NCBI RefSeq assembly: GCF_000264375.1
Contig: NZ_AJXW01000043.1
Coordinates: forward strand, 186,001-250,000
Length of the DNA stretch: 64,000 bases
Reading direction: 5' to 3'
Origin: Rhodanobacter thiooxydans LCS2
Lineage (GTDB): Bacteria; Pseudomonadota; Gammaproteobacteria; Xanthomonadales; Rhodanobacteraceae
A model generated the notes under the pieces. It saw only the letters and a program-made list of their open reading frames with translations. It ran no database searches and was not told the origin of the DNA. Of the stretch, positions 27,453 through 36,618 are shown piece by piece. The position numbers and the translations under genes are program-made. Within the stretch, counting starts at the first letter, position 1. Each line of letters opens with the position of its first letter.

Positions 27453-29396
27453 TCAGGCTTCCAGTTGTTCGACCAGTGCCAGCCACTCGGTTTCCAGCAC
27501 TTCCTTCTCGCCGCGCAGTTGCGCCTGGCGCTGGCCGATGCGCATCATTTCGCTGGTCGGGCCGTTGTAGGTGGCCGGATCGGCCAGCTGCGCCTCCAGC
27601 GCGGCCAGCTCGGTGTCGATGCCGGCGGTACGTGTCTCGATTTTCTTCACCCGCTGGCGCGCGGCTTTCTCGTTGTCGCGCTGGGCGGCGGCCGGGCGCC
27701 GGGCGGTACCGGCGCGCGCGTCCTGCGCACGGGCATCAGAAGGCGGGCTTGCCTGTCCGCACTCTTCGATTTTCTTCGCGCTCTTCTTCGCGGCGGCAGT
27801 ACGCGTCTTCAGCCAGCGCGCGTAGTCGTCCAGGTCGCCGTCGAACGGCGCTACCTCGCCGTCGGCGACGCGCCAGAAACTGTCGCAGACCATGCCGAGC
27901 AGGTGGCGGTCGTGCGAGACCAGCACCAGCGCGCCGTCGAAATCGGCCAGCGCGTCGGCCAGCGCTTCGCGCATGTCCAGGTCGAGATGGTTGGTCGGTT
28001 CATCCAGCAGCAGCAGGTTCGGCTTGTCCCACGCGATCAGCGCCAGCGCAAGGCGTGCGCGCTCGCCGCCGGAGAAGCCGTCGACCGATTCGAACGCGCG
28101 GTCGCCGGCGAAATTCCAGGTGCCGAGAAAGTCGCGCATGACCTGGGTGGCCACGCCGGGCGCCTTGTCTATCAGGTGATCGAGCGGACTAGCGCCTTCG
28201 CGCAGGCTTTCCACTGTGTGCTGGGCGAAGTAGCCGACCTTCAGGTCCTTGTGCACCTTGCGCTCGCCGCCGAACGGTTCCAGCTCGCCCACCAGGGTCT
28301 TCACCAGGGTGGACTTGCCCGCGCCGTTGGGGCCGAGCAGGCCGATACGCTCGCCGGCCTCGATGCTGAAGCGCACGTCGGACAGCACGATGTTCGCCAC
28401 TTCGTGGCCGCCGGCGGACGGATCGACCTGGTAGCCGGCCACGATGTCCTCCAACTGCAGCATCGAATCGGGCAGCCGGCCTGGCGCAGGGAACTGGAAG
28501 CTGAAGGGCCGCTCGGCACGTACCGCCTCGGTGCCGGACAGCTTCTCCAGCCGTTTCATGCGCGACTGCGCCTGCTTCGCCTTGCTGGCCTTGGCCTTGA
28601 AGCGGTCGATGAAGGACTGCAGGTGCGCGCGCTCGGCCTGCTCGCGCTCGTGCGAGATCTGCTGCTGGCGCAGCTGCTCGGCGCGCAGGCGCTCGAACGC
28701 GCTGTAGTTGCCGGTGTAGAGCCGGGCCTTGCCCTCGTTGAGGTGCAGCGTGTGGGTGATCACGCCGTCGAGGAACTCGCGGTCGTGCGAGATGATCAGC
28801 AAGGTGCCCTGGTAGCGGCGCAGCCATTCCTCCAGCCACAGCACGGCGTCAAGATCGAGATGGTTGGTCGGCTCGTCGAGCAGCAGCAGGTCGGACGGGC
28901 ACATCAGCGCGCGCGCCAGGTTCAACCGGCCGCGCCAGCCGCCGGAAAATTCCTGCACCGCGCGCTCGTGGGTTTCCGGCGGGAAGCCCAGGCCATGCAG
29001 CAGACGACCGGCGCGGGCGCGGCCGTCGTAGCCGTTCAGTTCCTCGATGCGATGGTGCGCCTTCGCCATCGCCTCCATGTCGCCGCGCTCGCCGGCCTCG
29101 GCCTCGTCGCGGATCGCGGCGGCCAGCTCCTCGTCGCCGCCCAGCACGTAGTCGATCGCCGCGTCCGGCAAGGCCGGGGTTTCCTGCGCCACCGAGGCGA
29201 GGCGCAGCTTGCCGGACATTTCCAGCTCGCCGGCGTCGCCTTCCAGGGTGCCTTGCAGCGCGGCGAACAGGCTGGACTTGCCGCAGCCGTTGCGGCCGAT
29301 CACGCCCAGCCGCCAGCCGCCCTGGATCACCAGGTCGATGTCGGAAAGCAGCAGCCGGCTGCCGCGGCGCAAGGCGAAATGTCGGAAGGAGATCAT
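27453..29396 (-). CDS. ABC-F ATPase, YheS/Uup type
   Basis: A 647-residue soluble protein with two ABC domains and no membrane segments. The first Walker A is GRNGCGKS (34-41) and its signature is EFSGGWRGRLNLAR; the second has GPNGAGKST and FSGGERARLALAL. Each Walker B is followed by DEPTNHLDLD. A 70-residue basic linker (FKAKASKAKQAQSRMKRLEK) is the P-site tRNA interaction motif of ABC-F factors. A C-terminal coiled coil ends the protein. ABC-F proteins act on the ribosome. The ATG at 29396 gives the family start MISFRHFALRRG. Confidence 0.93.
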   Translation of the reverse strand: MISFRHFALRRGSRLLLSDIDLVIQGGWRLGVIGRNGCGKSSLFAALQGTLEGDAGELEMSGKLRLASVAQETPALPDAAIDYVLGGDEELAAAIRDEAEAGERGDMEAMAKAHHRIEELNGYDGRARAGRLLHGLGFPPETHERAVQEFSGGWRGRLNLARALMCPSDLLLLDEPTNHLDLDAVLWLEEWLRRYQGTLLIISHDREFLDGVITHTLHLNEGKARLYTGNYSAFERLRAEQLRQQQISHEREQAERAHLQSFIDRFKAKASKAKQAQSRMKRLEKLSGTEAVRAERPFSFQFPAPGRLPDSMLQLEDIVAGYQVDPSAGGHEVANIVLSDVRFSIEAGERIGLLGPNGAGKSTLVKTLVGELEPFGGERKVHKDLKVGYFAQHTVESLREGASPLDHLIDKAPGVATQVMRDFLGTWNFAGDRAFESVDGFSGGERARLALALIAWDKPNLLLLDEPTNHLDLDMREALADALADFDGALVLVSHDRHLLGMVCDSFWRVADGEVAPFDGDLDDYARWLKTRTAAAKKSAKKIEECGQASPPSDARAQDARAGTARRPAAAQRDNEKAARQRVKKIETRTAGIDTELAALEAQLADPATYNGPTSEMMRIGQRQAQLRGEKEVLETEWLALVEQLEA

Positions 29397-29598
29397 CGAA
29401 AACCCGGATCGGAAACGGGCGGGCCGTCGCCCGCAGCCGCCCATGATAGCGGCGATGGCGCTATTCTCGACGCGTCTACCGATTCCGCCGCGCGCGGCGA
29501 ATGCCGAACCCATCGCATTCGGCGGCCACCGGCATGGCGCGGCACCGGCGGTTCTGCTACAACGACGCCGCATACAGCCTTGTCTGGAGAGGGGAGCC

Positions 29599-29964
29599 AT
29601 GGTCAAGTTCACGAGCCGTTTGCCGATCGTCATCCTGCTGGCCGCTGCCGCCGGCCTGGCCGTATCGCAGCCGGCCGGCGCGGCGCAGTCGCGCGAACAC
29701 GGCGACAGCCTGCTGATCCATCGCGTGCAGCAGGAAAAAGACATGAACCTGCCCAAGCGTGGGCTGAGCATGGCCCAGGTCGAGAAGACCTGGGGCGCGC
29801 CGCAGCGCAAGCTGTCGCCGCGCGGCGGCGACAGCAAGAAACACCCGCAGATCAATCGCTGGGAGTACGCGAACTTCATCGTGTATTTCGAGCACAGCCA
29901 TGTGATCCACTCGGTGCTCAACACGCCGGCCGGCAACAACACCAACCCGGCAGACGTCAACTGA
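29599..29964 (+). CDS. Conserved hypothetical secreted protein
   Basis: A 121-residue protein with a clear signal peptide (about 28 residues, cleavage near AGAAQS). The mature part begins with a polar segment and then MNLPKRGLSMAQVEKTWGAP, which looks like a short SmpA/OmlA-like substrate-selection motif, followed by WEYANFIVYFEHSHVIHSVL. The ATG at 29599 follows a GGGGAG box. It is divergent from the ABC-F gene and ends at a strong terminator. Periplasmic; the function is unknown. Confidence 0.8.
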   Translation: MVKFTSRLPIVILLAAAAGLAVSQPAGAAQSREHGDSLLIHRVQQEKDMNLPKRGLSMAQVEKTWGAPQRKLSPRGGDSKKHPQINRWEYANFIVYFEHSHVIHSVLNTPAGNNTNPADVN

Positions 29965-29984
29965 ACGGACATTCCGGACGAAGC

Positions 29985-30011
29985 GGCCCGCGGCAACGCG
30001 GGCCTTTTTTT
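29985..30011 (+). terminator. Rho-independent terminator after the secreted protein
   Basis: An 8-bp stem GGCCCGCG/CGCGGGCC with a GCAA tetraloop is followed by seven T residues. It lies 20 bp after the stop of the upstream gene. Confidence 0.93.
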
Positions 30012-30152
30012 CGTGGCGGACATCCGGGTGCGCCACCTTGGACGGGTACCTTGCCGCGCACGAAACGCCGATCCCGCCGTTTTTGCCGTGCGCATATCGC
30101 TTAAAATGTGCGGTCCGGCGCCGCGCGGCGCCCTCCCGCACGAGAATCCGTC

Positions 30153-31187
30153 ATGACCGACCCCCGCTGGCGCCTGCCTGCCGAATGGGAACCGCAGGCC
30201 GCGGTGCTGATCGCCTGGCCGCACGCCGGCACCGACTGGACCGAACGCCTGGCCGCGGTGGAAACCACCTACGTGGCGCTGGCCTCTGCGGTGACCCGTT
30301 TCCAGCCGCTGATCGTGGTGGTCGCGGATGCCGCACTGCGCGCGCATGTGCAGGCGCAACTGCACGGCGGCGGCGCGGACCTGTCGAGGGTCCGCTTCGT
30401 CGAGCTGCCCTATGACGACACCTGGCTGCGCGATTCCGGCCCGATCACCCTGGTCGACGGTGCCGGCGGCTTCCGGCTCACCGACTTCCGCTTCACCGGC
30501 TGGGGCGGCAAGTTCAGCGCCGCGCAGGACGACGCACTGATCACCGGCCTGGTGCAGGCCGGCGTGTTCGGCCATGCCATGCACAAGCGCATCGACTGGG
30601 CGCTGGAAGGCGGCGGCATCGAGAGCGACGGCGCCGGCACCGTGCTCACCACCTGGAAATGCCTGCACCAGCGCCACCCCGAGCAGTCGCGCGAGTCGAT
30701 GGACGCGATCCTGCGCGATGGCCTGCACGCCGACCGCGTGCTGTGGCTGGACCACGGCTACCTCGAAGGCGACGACACCGACGCGCACATCGACACCCTC
30801 GCCCGCTTCGCGCCGGGCGAGCGCATCGTGTTCCAGGCCTGCGACGACGCCGCCGATCACCACCACGACGAACTCCAGCGCATGGGCCAAGAGCTGGCCG
30901 CGCTGCGTACCGCCGATGGCCGTCCGTACCGGCTGCATCCGCTGCCGTGGGCAAAGCCCATCCTCGACGAAGGCCGCCGGCTCGCCGCGTCCTACGCGAA
31001 CTATCTGATCGTCAACGGCGCCGTGCTGGTGCCGGCCTACGGCGACGCCGCCGACGCCGAGGCTGCGCGCATCATCGGCAGCGCGCACCCGGGCCGCGAG
31101 GTGGTGCAGGTGCCATGTCGCCCGCTGATCTGGCAGAACGGCAGCCTGCACTGCGTCACCATGCAGCTGCCGGCGGGGATCGCCTGA
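30153..31187 (+). CDS. aguA: Agmatine deiminase
   Basis: A 344-residue member of the peptidyl-arginine-deiminase superfamily that converts agmatine to N-carbamoylputrescine and ammonia. Conserved are YDDTWLRDSGPI (substrate carboxylates), WALEGGGIESDG and the catalytic Cys334 in GSLHCVTMQ. The next gene, 50 bp downstream, encodes the enzyme for the next step, so the two make putrescine from agmatine. The ATG at 30153 gives the typical start. Confidence 0.96.
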   Translation: MTDPRWRLPAEWEPQAAVLIAWPHAGTDWTERLAAVETTYVALASAVTRFQPLIVVVADAALRAHVQAQLHGGGADLSRVRFVELPYDDTWLRDSGPITLVDGAGGFRLTDFRFTGWGGKFSAAQDDALITGLVQAGVFGHAMHKRIDWALEGGGIESDGAGTVLTTWKCLHQRHPEQSRESMDAILRDGLHADRVLWLDHGYLEGDDTDAHIDTLARFAPGERIVFQACDDAADHHHDELQRMGQELAALRTADGRPYRLHPLPWAKPILDEGRRLAASYANYLIVNGAVLVPAYGDAADAEAARIIGSAHPGREVVQVPCRPLIWQNGSLHCVTMQLPAGIA

Positions 31188-31237
31188 GCCGCATCGGCTA
31201 GACTTGGCGGTCTGGCCTGTGCCGAGGATTGACCCCG

Positions 31238-32128
31238 ATGACCCGCAAGACCCTCAAGGTCGCGCTGCTGCAGGAAACCGACCGCGGCAGCCGCGACGCC
31301 AATCTCGACGCGATCGAAGCCGGCCTGCGCCAAGCCGCCGCGGCCGGCGCCGAACTGGTGCTGCTGCAGGAGCTGCACAACGGCCCGTACTTCTGCCAGC
31401 ACGAGTCGGTGGAGATCTTCGACCAGGCCGAGACGATTCCCGGCCCCGGCACCGAGCGCATCGGCAAGCTGGCCGAAGAACTGCAACTGGTCGTGGTGGC
31501 TTCGCTGTTCGAGAAGCGGGCGACCGGGCTGTACCACAACACCGCCGTCGTCTTCGATCGCTCCGCGGCGATCGCCGGCAAGTATCGCAAGATGCACATC
31601 CCGGACGATCCGGCGTTCTACGAGAAGTTCTACTTCACCCCCGGCGACCTCGGCTTCGAGCCGATCGACACCTCGGTCGGCCGCCTCGGCGTGCTGGTGT
31701 GCTGGGACCAGTGGTACCCGGAAGCGGCGCGCCTGATGGCGCTGGCCGGCGCCGAACTGCTGCTCTACCCCACCGCGATCGGCTGGGACCCGAACGACGA
31801 CCAGGCCGAAAAGGATCGCCAGCGCGACGCCTGGATCACCGTGCAGCGCGGCCATGCCGTGGCCAACGGCCTGCCGCTGCTGTCCTGCAACCGCACCGGC
31901 TTCGAAGCCGACCCCACGGGTGTCGGCGCCGGCATCCGGTTCTGGGGTTCCAGCTTCGTCGCCGGCCCGCAGGGCGAGTTCCTGGCCCTGGCCGGCAACG
32001 ACCAGCGCGAGCTGCTGCTGGCCGACGTCGACCTGCAACGCAGCGAGCACGTGCGGCGGATCTGGCCGTTCCTGCGCGACCGCCGCATCGATGCCTACGC
32101 CGACCTGCTCAGGCGCTTCCGTGACTGA
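31238..32128 (+). CDS. aguB: N-carbamoylputrescine amidase
   Basis: A 296-residue nitrilase-superfamily enzyme that hydrolyses N-carbamoylputrescine to putrescine, CO2 and ammonia. The catalytic triad is Glu45 (LLQELHNGPYFCQ), Lys118 (KYRKMHIPDDP) and Cys155 (LVCWDQWYPEAAR). QELHNGPYFC is diagnostic for AguB. The ATG at 31238 was preferred over an upstream TTG. It follows aguA directly. Confidence 0.96.
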   Translation: MTRKTLKVALLQETDRGSRDANLDAIEAGLRQAAAAGAELVLLQELHNGPYFCQHESVEIFDQAETIPGPGTERIGKLAEELQLVVVASLFEKRATGLYHNTAVVFDRSAAIAGKYRKMHIPDDPAFYEKFYFTPGDLGFEPIDTSVGRLGVLVCWDQWYPEAARLMALAGAELLLYPTAIGWDPNDDQAEKDRQRDAWITVQRGHAVANGLPLLSCNRTGFEADPTGVGAGIRFWGSSFVAGPQGEFLALAGNDQRELLLADVDLQRSEHVRRIWPFLRDRRIDAYADLLRRFRD

Positions 32129-32208
32129 ATCGCGCCGCGCCGCCTGCTTGTTCCGGGCGGCCGTCGTCCCCATGCTTGGATTCCCTCCACGACCGGCCTG
32201 CTGAACGC

Positions 32209-33444
32209 ATGAGCGCCCCCGAAACCGAAGTCACCGCGCTGCCCGCCGCCGTGCAGGGCCAGCCGGTCGAGCGCGTGCGGCGCGACGGCGTGGAATACGT
32301 GGTGCTGGGCACGGCGCACGTCTCGCGCAGCAGCATGGAGGCGGTCGAGGCGCTGCTGGAGCACGAGCGCTTCGACGCGGTGGCGGTGGAACTGTGCGAC
32401 AGCCGCGCGCAGAGCATGCGTGATCCGGAAGCGTTCAAGCAGATGGACCTGTTCAAGGTGATCCGCCAGGGCAAGGCCGGCATGGTCGCCGCCAGCCTGG
32501 TGCTGTCCACCTTCCAGAAACGCCTGGCCGACCAGTCCGGCATCCAGCCCGGCGCCGAGATGAAGGCCGCCATGGACGGCGCAGCGGCGCGCGGGCTGCC
32601 GCTGTGGCTGATCGACCGCGAAGTCGGCACCACGCTCAAGCGCGCCTGGCGCAGCGTGGGCTTCTGGCAGCGTTTCGGCCTGCTCGGCGGCCTGCTGGCC
32701 AGCGTGTTCGAGCGCGAGGACATCGAACAAAGCGAGATCGAGAAACTGAAGCAGGGCGACCTGCTGGAAAGCGCGTTCAGCGAATTCGCCAGCGGCTCGA
32801 AGCCGCTCTACGACAGCCTGATCGGCGAACGCGACGCGTTCATGGCCGCGCGCCTGCGCGAGGAAGCCGCCCGTACCGCCAGCGCAGAGAACCGCCGCGT
32901 GCTGGTGGTGATCGGCGCCGGCCACCTCAAGGGCCTGTGCGCCCTGCTGCGCGAGCAGCAGGACGATCCCACCGCGAAGGTCGCCGAGCTGGCCGTCCCG
33001 CCGCCGAAGGCGCGCTGGCCGAAGTGGCTGGCCGCCGGCCTGGTGCTGCTGGTGTTCGCCGCGATCGCCTGGGCCTTCCACCGCAACGCCTCGCTGGGTA
33101 CGCAGGCTCTGCTGGCCTGGGTGCTGTTCACCGGCGGCTTCGCCGCGCTCGGCGCGTTGGTCGCCGGCGCCCATCCGTTCAGCATCACCGCCGCCTTCAT
33201 CGCCGCGCCGATCAAGCCGTTCCGCCCCGGCATCCCCGCCGGCGGCATCAGCGCGATGGCCGAAGCCTGGGCGCGGCGTCCGCGGGTGGTCGACTTCGAC
33301 ACCCTGCGCGACGACATCGTGCACTGGAGCGGCTGGTGGAAGAACCGCGTGGCGCGCACCCTGCTCAACTTCTTCCTGGTCAGCGTGGGCACCATCATCG
33401 GCGAGTACAGCGCCGGCATCCACATCTTCAAGAGCCTGTTCTGA
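32209..33444 (+). CDS. TraB/PrgY family membrane protein
   Basis: A 411-residue TraB-family protein (related to enterococcal PrgY, archaeal and plant TraB). Its N-terminal domain carries VVLGTAHVSRSS and GAGHLKG, the metalloprotease-like GxxH motifs of the Tiki/TraB fold. The C-terminal third has several transmembrane helices (from about residue 268). PrgY/TraB proteins reduce pheromone activity in enterococci; the bacterial chromosomal role is unknown. The ATG at 32209 (MSAPETEV) was chosen as the first with a proper N-terminus; an upstream in-frame ATG would add 11 atypical residues. Confidence 0.9.
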   Translation: MSAPETEVTALPAAVQGQPVERVRRDGVEYVVLGTAHVSRSSMEAVEALLEHERFDAVAVELCDSRAQSMRDPEAFKQMDLFKVIRQGKAGMVAASLVLSTFQKRLADQSGIQPGAEMKAAMDGAAARGLPLWLIDREVGTTLKRAWRSVGFWQRFGLLGGLLASVFEREDIEQSEIEKLKQGDLLESAFSEFASGSKPLYDSLIGERDAFMAARLREEAARTASAENRRVLVVIGAGHLKGLCALLREQQDDPTAKVAELAVPPPKARWPKWLAAGLVLLVFAAIAWAFHRNASLGTQALLAWVLFTGGFAALGALVAGAHPFSITAAFIAAPIKPFRPGIPAGGISAMAEAWARRPRVVDFDTLRDDIVHWSGWWKNRVARTLLNFFLVSVGTIIGEYSAGIHIFKSLF

Positions 33445-33612
33445 CCCGGCCGGAGACACGGCGCATGCTACGATGCGCCTGCCCGCAGCCCATTCACGCG
33501 CTGTGTCGGGGCGGGCGACAGGCAGGGGCCAGGGTATCTTCGACCCTCCAGCGCCGAGCCCTCTGCACTGGGAGCCGGGGAACGACGCTGCAAGGTTCGA
33601 CGCTTCACGATA

Positions 33613-33929
33613 CGCCCGAGTGGTGAAACTGGTAGACACAAGGGACTTGAACAATTTGAGCCCTCCGGGGGAAACCCCCGAGGTGAAGCCCGTCAAAGTC
33701 GGCGAACGCCCTGGGTGCCCCCGGCACCCGAGCCAACGCCGAGCCAAGCCCAGGCCCGAAGGCCCGGGAAGGTGTAGAGAGCAGACGGCGGGCACCTACG
33801 GCCGCGTAGGCTATGGTGAAGGCGTGCTCCAGACCACGAACGGCGCGTGCACCGGCGGCGAAAGCCGAAGTGGCAAGAAAATCCCTCGACCTCACGGTCA
33901 TGCCGGTTCGATTCCGGCCTCGGGCACCA
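33613..33929 (+). tRNA. tRNA-Leu(UAA), interrupted by a group I intron
   Basis: The 5' exon (33613-33648) has acceptor GCCCGAG and ends AGGGACTT; the 3' exon (33878-33929) starts AAAATCCCT and ends with T-arm GCCGGTTCGATTCCGGC, CTCGGGC and encoded CCA. Joined they give an 88-nt class II tRNA with anticodon loop CTTAAAA, hence anticodon UAA. The intron lies between anticodon positions 34 and 35, exactly as in the cyanobacterial tRNA-Leu(UAA) intron. An open frame across the gene is meaningless. Confidence 0.93.
33649..33877 (+). ncRNA. 229-nt self-splicing group I intron
   Basis: The core elements are legible. The 5' exon ends in U (P1 U-G pair) and the intron has a TTGAGCCC guide. A P2 hairpin CGGGGG-AAA-CCCCCG follows. 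A P5 hairpin GGGTGCC/GGCACCC lies between GTCGGCGAACGCC and AACGCCGAGCCAAGCCC (the P4/P6 core). The S element GAAGGTGTAGAGAGCAGACG builds P3/P7, and the intron ends with the conserved G before the 3' exon. There is no endonuclease ORF. It belongs to the small IC3-like introns of cyanobacterial tRNA-Leu and Azoarcus tRNA-Ile. Splicing should need no protein in vitro, but this is inference. Confidence 0.88.
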
Positions 33930-33995
33930 GTACGAAGGCGCATCCTGCCCGAATCCAGGCAGCGCTTGCTTCCCGCCTCCCGGCGGTGCCGCAGG

Positions 33996-35852
33996 TCACC
34001 GATCCAGCCGGCGCCGTTTGATCCTGCGCCACAGGGTGGTCTGGCTGATACCCAGGAAGTCGGCCGCGCGGCTTCGATTGCCACCGAACATCTGCAGTGC
34101 GCGATCGATCTCTTCCTGTTCCACCATCTGCAGATGCCCCTCGCATTCGCGATCGAGCCTGGCGACGGCGAACAGCTCCGGCGCAACCCTCGGCAAGGCG
34201 TCGACGACCGCACCGCTGTTGCGATACAGGCGGTGCGAGACGACCAACCGCTCGACGATGTTCTCGAGCTGGCGTACGTTTCCCGGCCAATGGTAGCGGC
34301 GGAACGCGGGAGCGACGCCGTCGAGCAGCACCTCCATATCCACATCGACTCCGTACCGCTGCACCTCCCGTTGGACCATGTGGGTCGTCAGGGCAGCGAT
34401 GTCCTCTGGTCTCTCGCGCAGCGGTGGAATGCGGATCGAGAACGTACTGAGCCGGTAAAACAGATCCTCGCGGAAGCGGCCGGCACGCATTTCCTCGGCG
34501 AGATCGACGTTGCACGCGGCGATGAACTTGATGTCGAGCGCGATCGTCTGGCGCGACCCTACCGGCGTCACCTCTTTTTCCTGCAGCACGCGCAGCAGCT
34601 TGGCCTGCTGCGCCAGGGGCAGCGAATTGATCTCATCGAGGAAGAACGAGCCATGGTTGGCGGTTTCAAGCAAGCCCGAACGACCGCCGCTTTTCGCGCT
34701 GGTGAATGCGCCGTCGGCGTAGCCGAACAGCTCCGACTCGAACAGGTCGAGCGGAATCGCCGAGCAGTTCACCGCGACGAACGGCCCTTCCGCGTTTTCA
34801 CTGGAAGCATGGATGCAACGCGCGGCAAGTTCCTTGCCGGTACCGGTTTCGCCGTGCAGCAGGACGGTTCCGGCTGTCGCCCCGTAGGTGGCGAGCAGGT
34901 TGTGAACCTCCGCCATGCGTTCCGACCGGAAGACCAGGCGACGGCGATCGTCTTGCGACTCGGCGACCGGGCTCCACTGGAAGCCGTACACATGGCCGAT
35001 CGTTTCACCGCCGAATTCGAACGATTCCTTGTCGAGCGCGCATAGCCGGCCCTCGATCAGCAAGCGTTCCGAACGGAAGCTCGGCGCGTCGAGTATCTTG
35101 CGATCGAACAGGCCGTTGAGCCAGCGACGCTTGGCGAAGCGCGGAATCTGGGCGATCGCGGCCGCATTCCAGGCAACCGCGCTGCCGTCAAGGTTCGTGA
35201 ACACCACCGGGTGCGGGTTTCGGTCCAGCACGTATTGCATCAGCGCGGCCTGCTGCCGCTGCCGCTTGTGCTGGCCGGCCACTCGAATCGCCTTGCGCAG
35301 CAGGTTGCGGCACGACTCGCGCGAGTAGATCAGTACCGAGGCCATATCCCACTGGTCGGCAAGATCGCAGGTGTAGCTTGAACCGACGACGACACCATAG
35401 CCGTCTTCACGGCACTGGTGGAAGACTTCCTTGATCACGTCGGCCGTCGTATAGGTCCGGTGCGTCACTTCGATGTCGTCGAACACCTTGAGTACATCGA
35501 GGTTAGTCTCCTGGCGCTCGTAGGTCAGCAAGAGGATGCGGCGGGAGATGCGACGTGCCGTCAGCATTGCCTGGATCAGATCGGCGGAGCTTACGCGCAG
35601 ACCGAGCACCGGCACCGACAACGTGTCCTGCAGGTAGAACGCGTTCGCGCCCGCACTGACGAAGAGATCGACCTGCTGCTGCTCGATCAACTCGCGCGCC
35701 GCCCTCACCGCATCGTTGAAGATGTTGTCGATGATCGTGATGCGCGCGACCGCCTCGAACTCGCCGATCAGGCTGTGGACTATCTGGCTGAGCTTGGAAT
35801 TGCCGATCAGGCAGATTCGTGGCTTGCTTGGCGTGACATTCGCGAAGTCCAT
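33996..35852 (-). CDS. Sigma-54-dependent activator, PrpR type
   Basis: A 618-residue enhancer-binding protein. An N-terminal PrpR_N receptor domain (about 12-190, organic-acid sensor in PrpR) is followed by a short PAS-like part, a AAA+ domain (Walker A GETGTGKE 334-341, Walker B FFLDEI, GAFTSA 381-386) and a Fis-type helix-turn-helix (about 585-612). The loop that contacts sigma-54 is normally GAFTGA; here the fifth residue is Ser. It lies 107 bp downstream of the last operon gene and is probably the regulator of that operon, which has a sigma-54 promoter at its front. Confidence 0.93.
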   Translation of the reverse strand: MDFANVTPSKPRICLIGNSKLSQIVHSLIGEFEAVARITIIDNIFNDAVRAARELIEQQQVDLFVSAGANAFYLQDTLSVPVLGLRVSSADLIQAMLTARRISRRILLLTYERQETNLDVLKVFDDIEVTHRTYTTADVIKEVFHQCREDGYGVVVGSSYTCDLADQWDMASVLIYSRESCRNLLRKAIRVAGQHKRQRQQAALMQYVLDRNPHPVVFTNLDGSAVAWNAAAIAQIPRFAKRRWLNGLFDRKILDAPSFRSERLLIEGRLCALDKESFEFGGETIGHVYGFQWSPVAESQDDRRRLVFRSERMAEVHNLLATYGATAGTVLLHGETGTGKELAARCIHASSENAEGPFVAVNCSAIPLDLFESELFGYADGAFTSAKSGGRSGLLETANHGSFFLDEINSLPLAQQAKLLRVLQEKEVTPVGSRQTIALDIKFIAACNVDLAEEMRAGRFREDLFYRLSTFSIRIPPLRERPEDIAALTTHMVQREVQRYGVDVDMEVLLDGVAPAFRRYHWPGNVRQLENIVERLVVSHRLYRNSGAVVDALPRVAPELFAVARLDRECEGHLQMVEQEEIDRALQMFGGNRSRAADFLGISQTTLWRRIKRRRLDR

Positions 35853-35959
35853 GCAGCTCCCTCGTCGGAAACCTTCTCGGCTCTCACCGGAGACCGGAAC
35901 ACACGGCTTGCATCATCGCCTCTTGTCGCCCGGGGGACAACGCCGCCGACACGGTCGGC

Positions 35960-36616
35960 CTAATCGGGATCCTGGCGCGTGTGCCGGAAGACCCACGGTT
36001 CGGCCGCGCGGCGGCGTTGCTCGTAGCAGCGGATGCGATCGGCCAGCATCAGCGTCTCGCCGACCTGGTCGAGTCCTTCCAGAAGGTTCTGCCGGCGCCC
36101 TTCTTCCAGCATGAACTTCCAGGTCTCGTCCGCCACCGCCAGCGTTCCGGCTGCCACGTCGACGTCAACTTCGACCACGTTCCGCGAGCGAACCAGTTGA
36201 AACAGCCGGTCGACGACGGGCTGCTCGACCACGATGGCGAGCAGCCCGTTGTTGAAACAGTTGTCGCGAAAGATGTCGCCATAGCTAGGCGCGACCAGCA
36301 CCCGCACACCGAAGTCTCGCAATGCCCATACGGCATGCTCGCGGCTCGACCCACAGCCGAAATTTGCCTGCGCAAGCACCACTGTTCCATGGCGATAGGG
36401 CGCCCGGTTCAGAACAAAACCCGGATTGATGCGACGGTTTGCGACCGGCGTATCGATCTCGCCATGGTCGAGATAGCGCTCGTCGTCAAACAGGAAATCG
36501 CCGAAACCGTAGGCGTCGAGGCTCTTCAGGTACTGCTTCGGCAACAGCATGTCGGTATCGATGTTCGCGCGGTCGAACGGAATCACGATACCGCGGTGAC
36601 GGCTCAATGGCTGCAT
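35960..36616 (-). CDS. LeuD-like hydro-lyase small subunit
   Basis: A 218-residue member of the isopropylmalate isomerase / aconitase small-subunit family. It has the substrate-binding FGCGSSREHAVWAL and NCFNNGLLAI. It pairs with the LeuC-like subunit 2 bp upstream. Because it is inside a sigma-54 operon with CoA-transferase and lyase genes, I infer that it hydrates a maleate- or citraconate-like acid rather than serving leucine synthesis; the housekeeping role cannot be excluded. The ATG at 36616 (MQPLSRHRGIVIPFDRANID) is conserved. Confidence 0.92.
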   Translation of the reverse strand: MQPLSRHRGIVIPFDRANIDTDMLLPKQYLKSLDAYGFGDFLFDDERYLDHGEIDTPVANRRINPGFVLNRAPYRHGTVVLAQANFGCGSSREHAVWALRDFGVRVLVAPSYGDIFRDNCFNNGLLAIVVEQPVVDRLFQLVRSRNVVEVDVDVAAGTLAVADETWKFMLEEGRRQNLLEGLDQVGETLMLADRIRCYEQRRRAAEPWVFRHTRQDPD

Positions 36617-36618
36617 CG

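Noticed and set aside
33473-34021. 182-residue plus-strand open frame over the tRNA-Leu
   Set aside because: It only reads through the tRNA exons and intron; no protein character.
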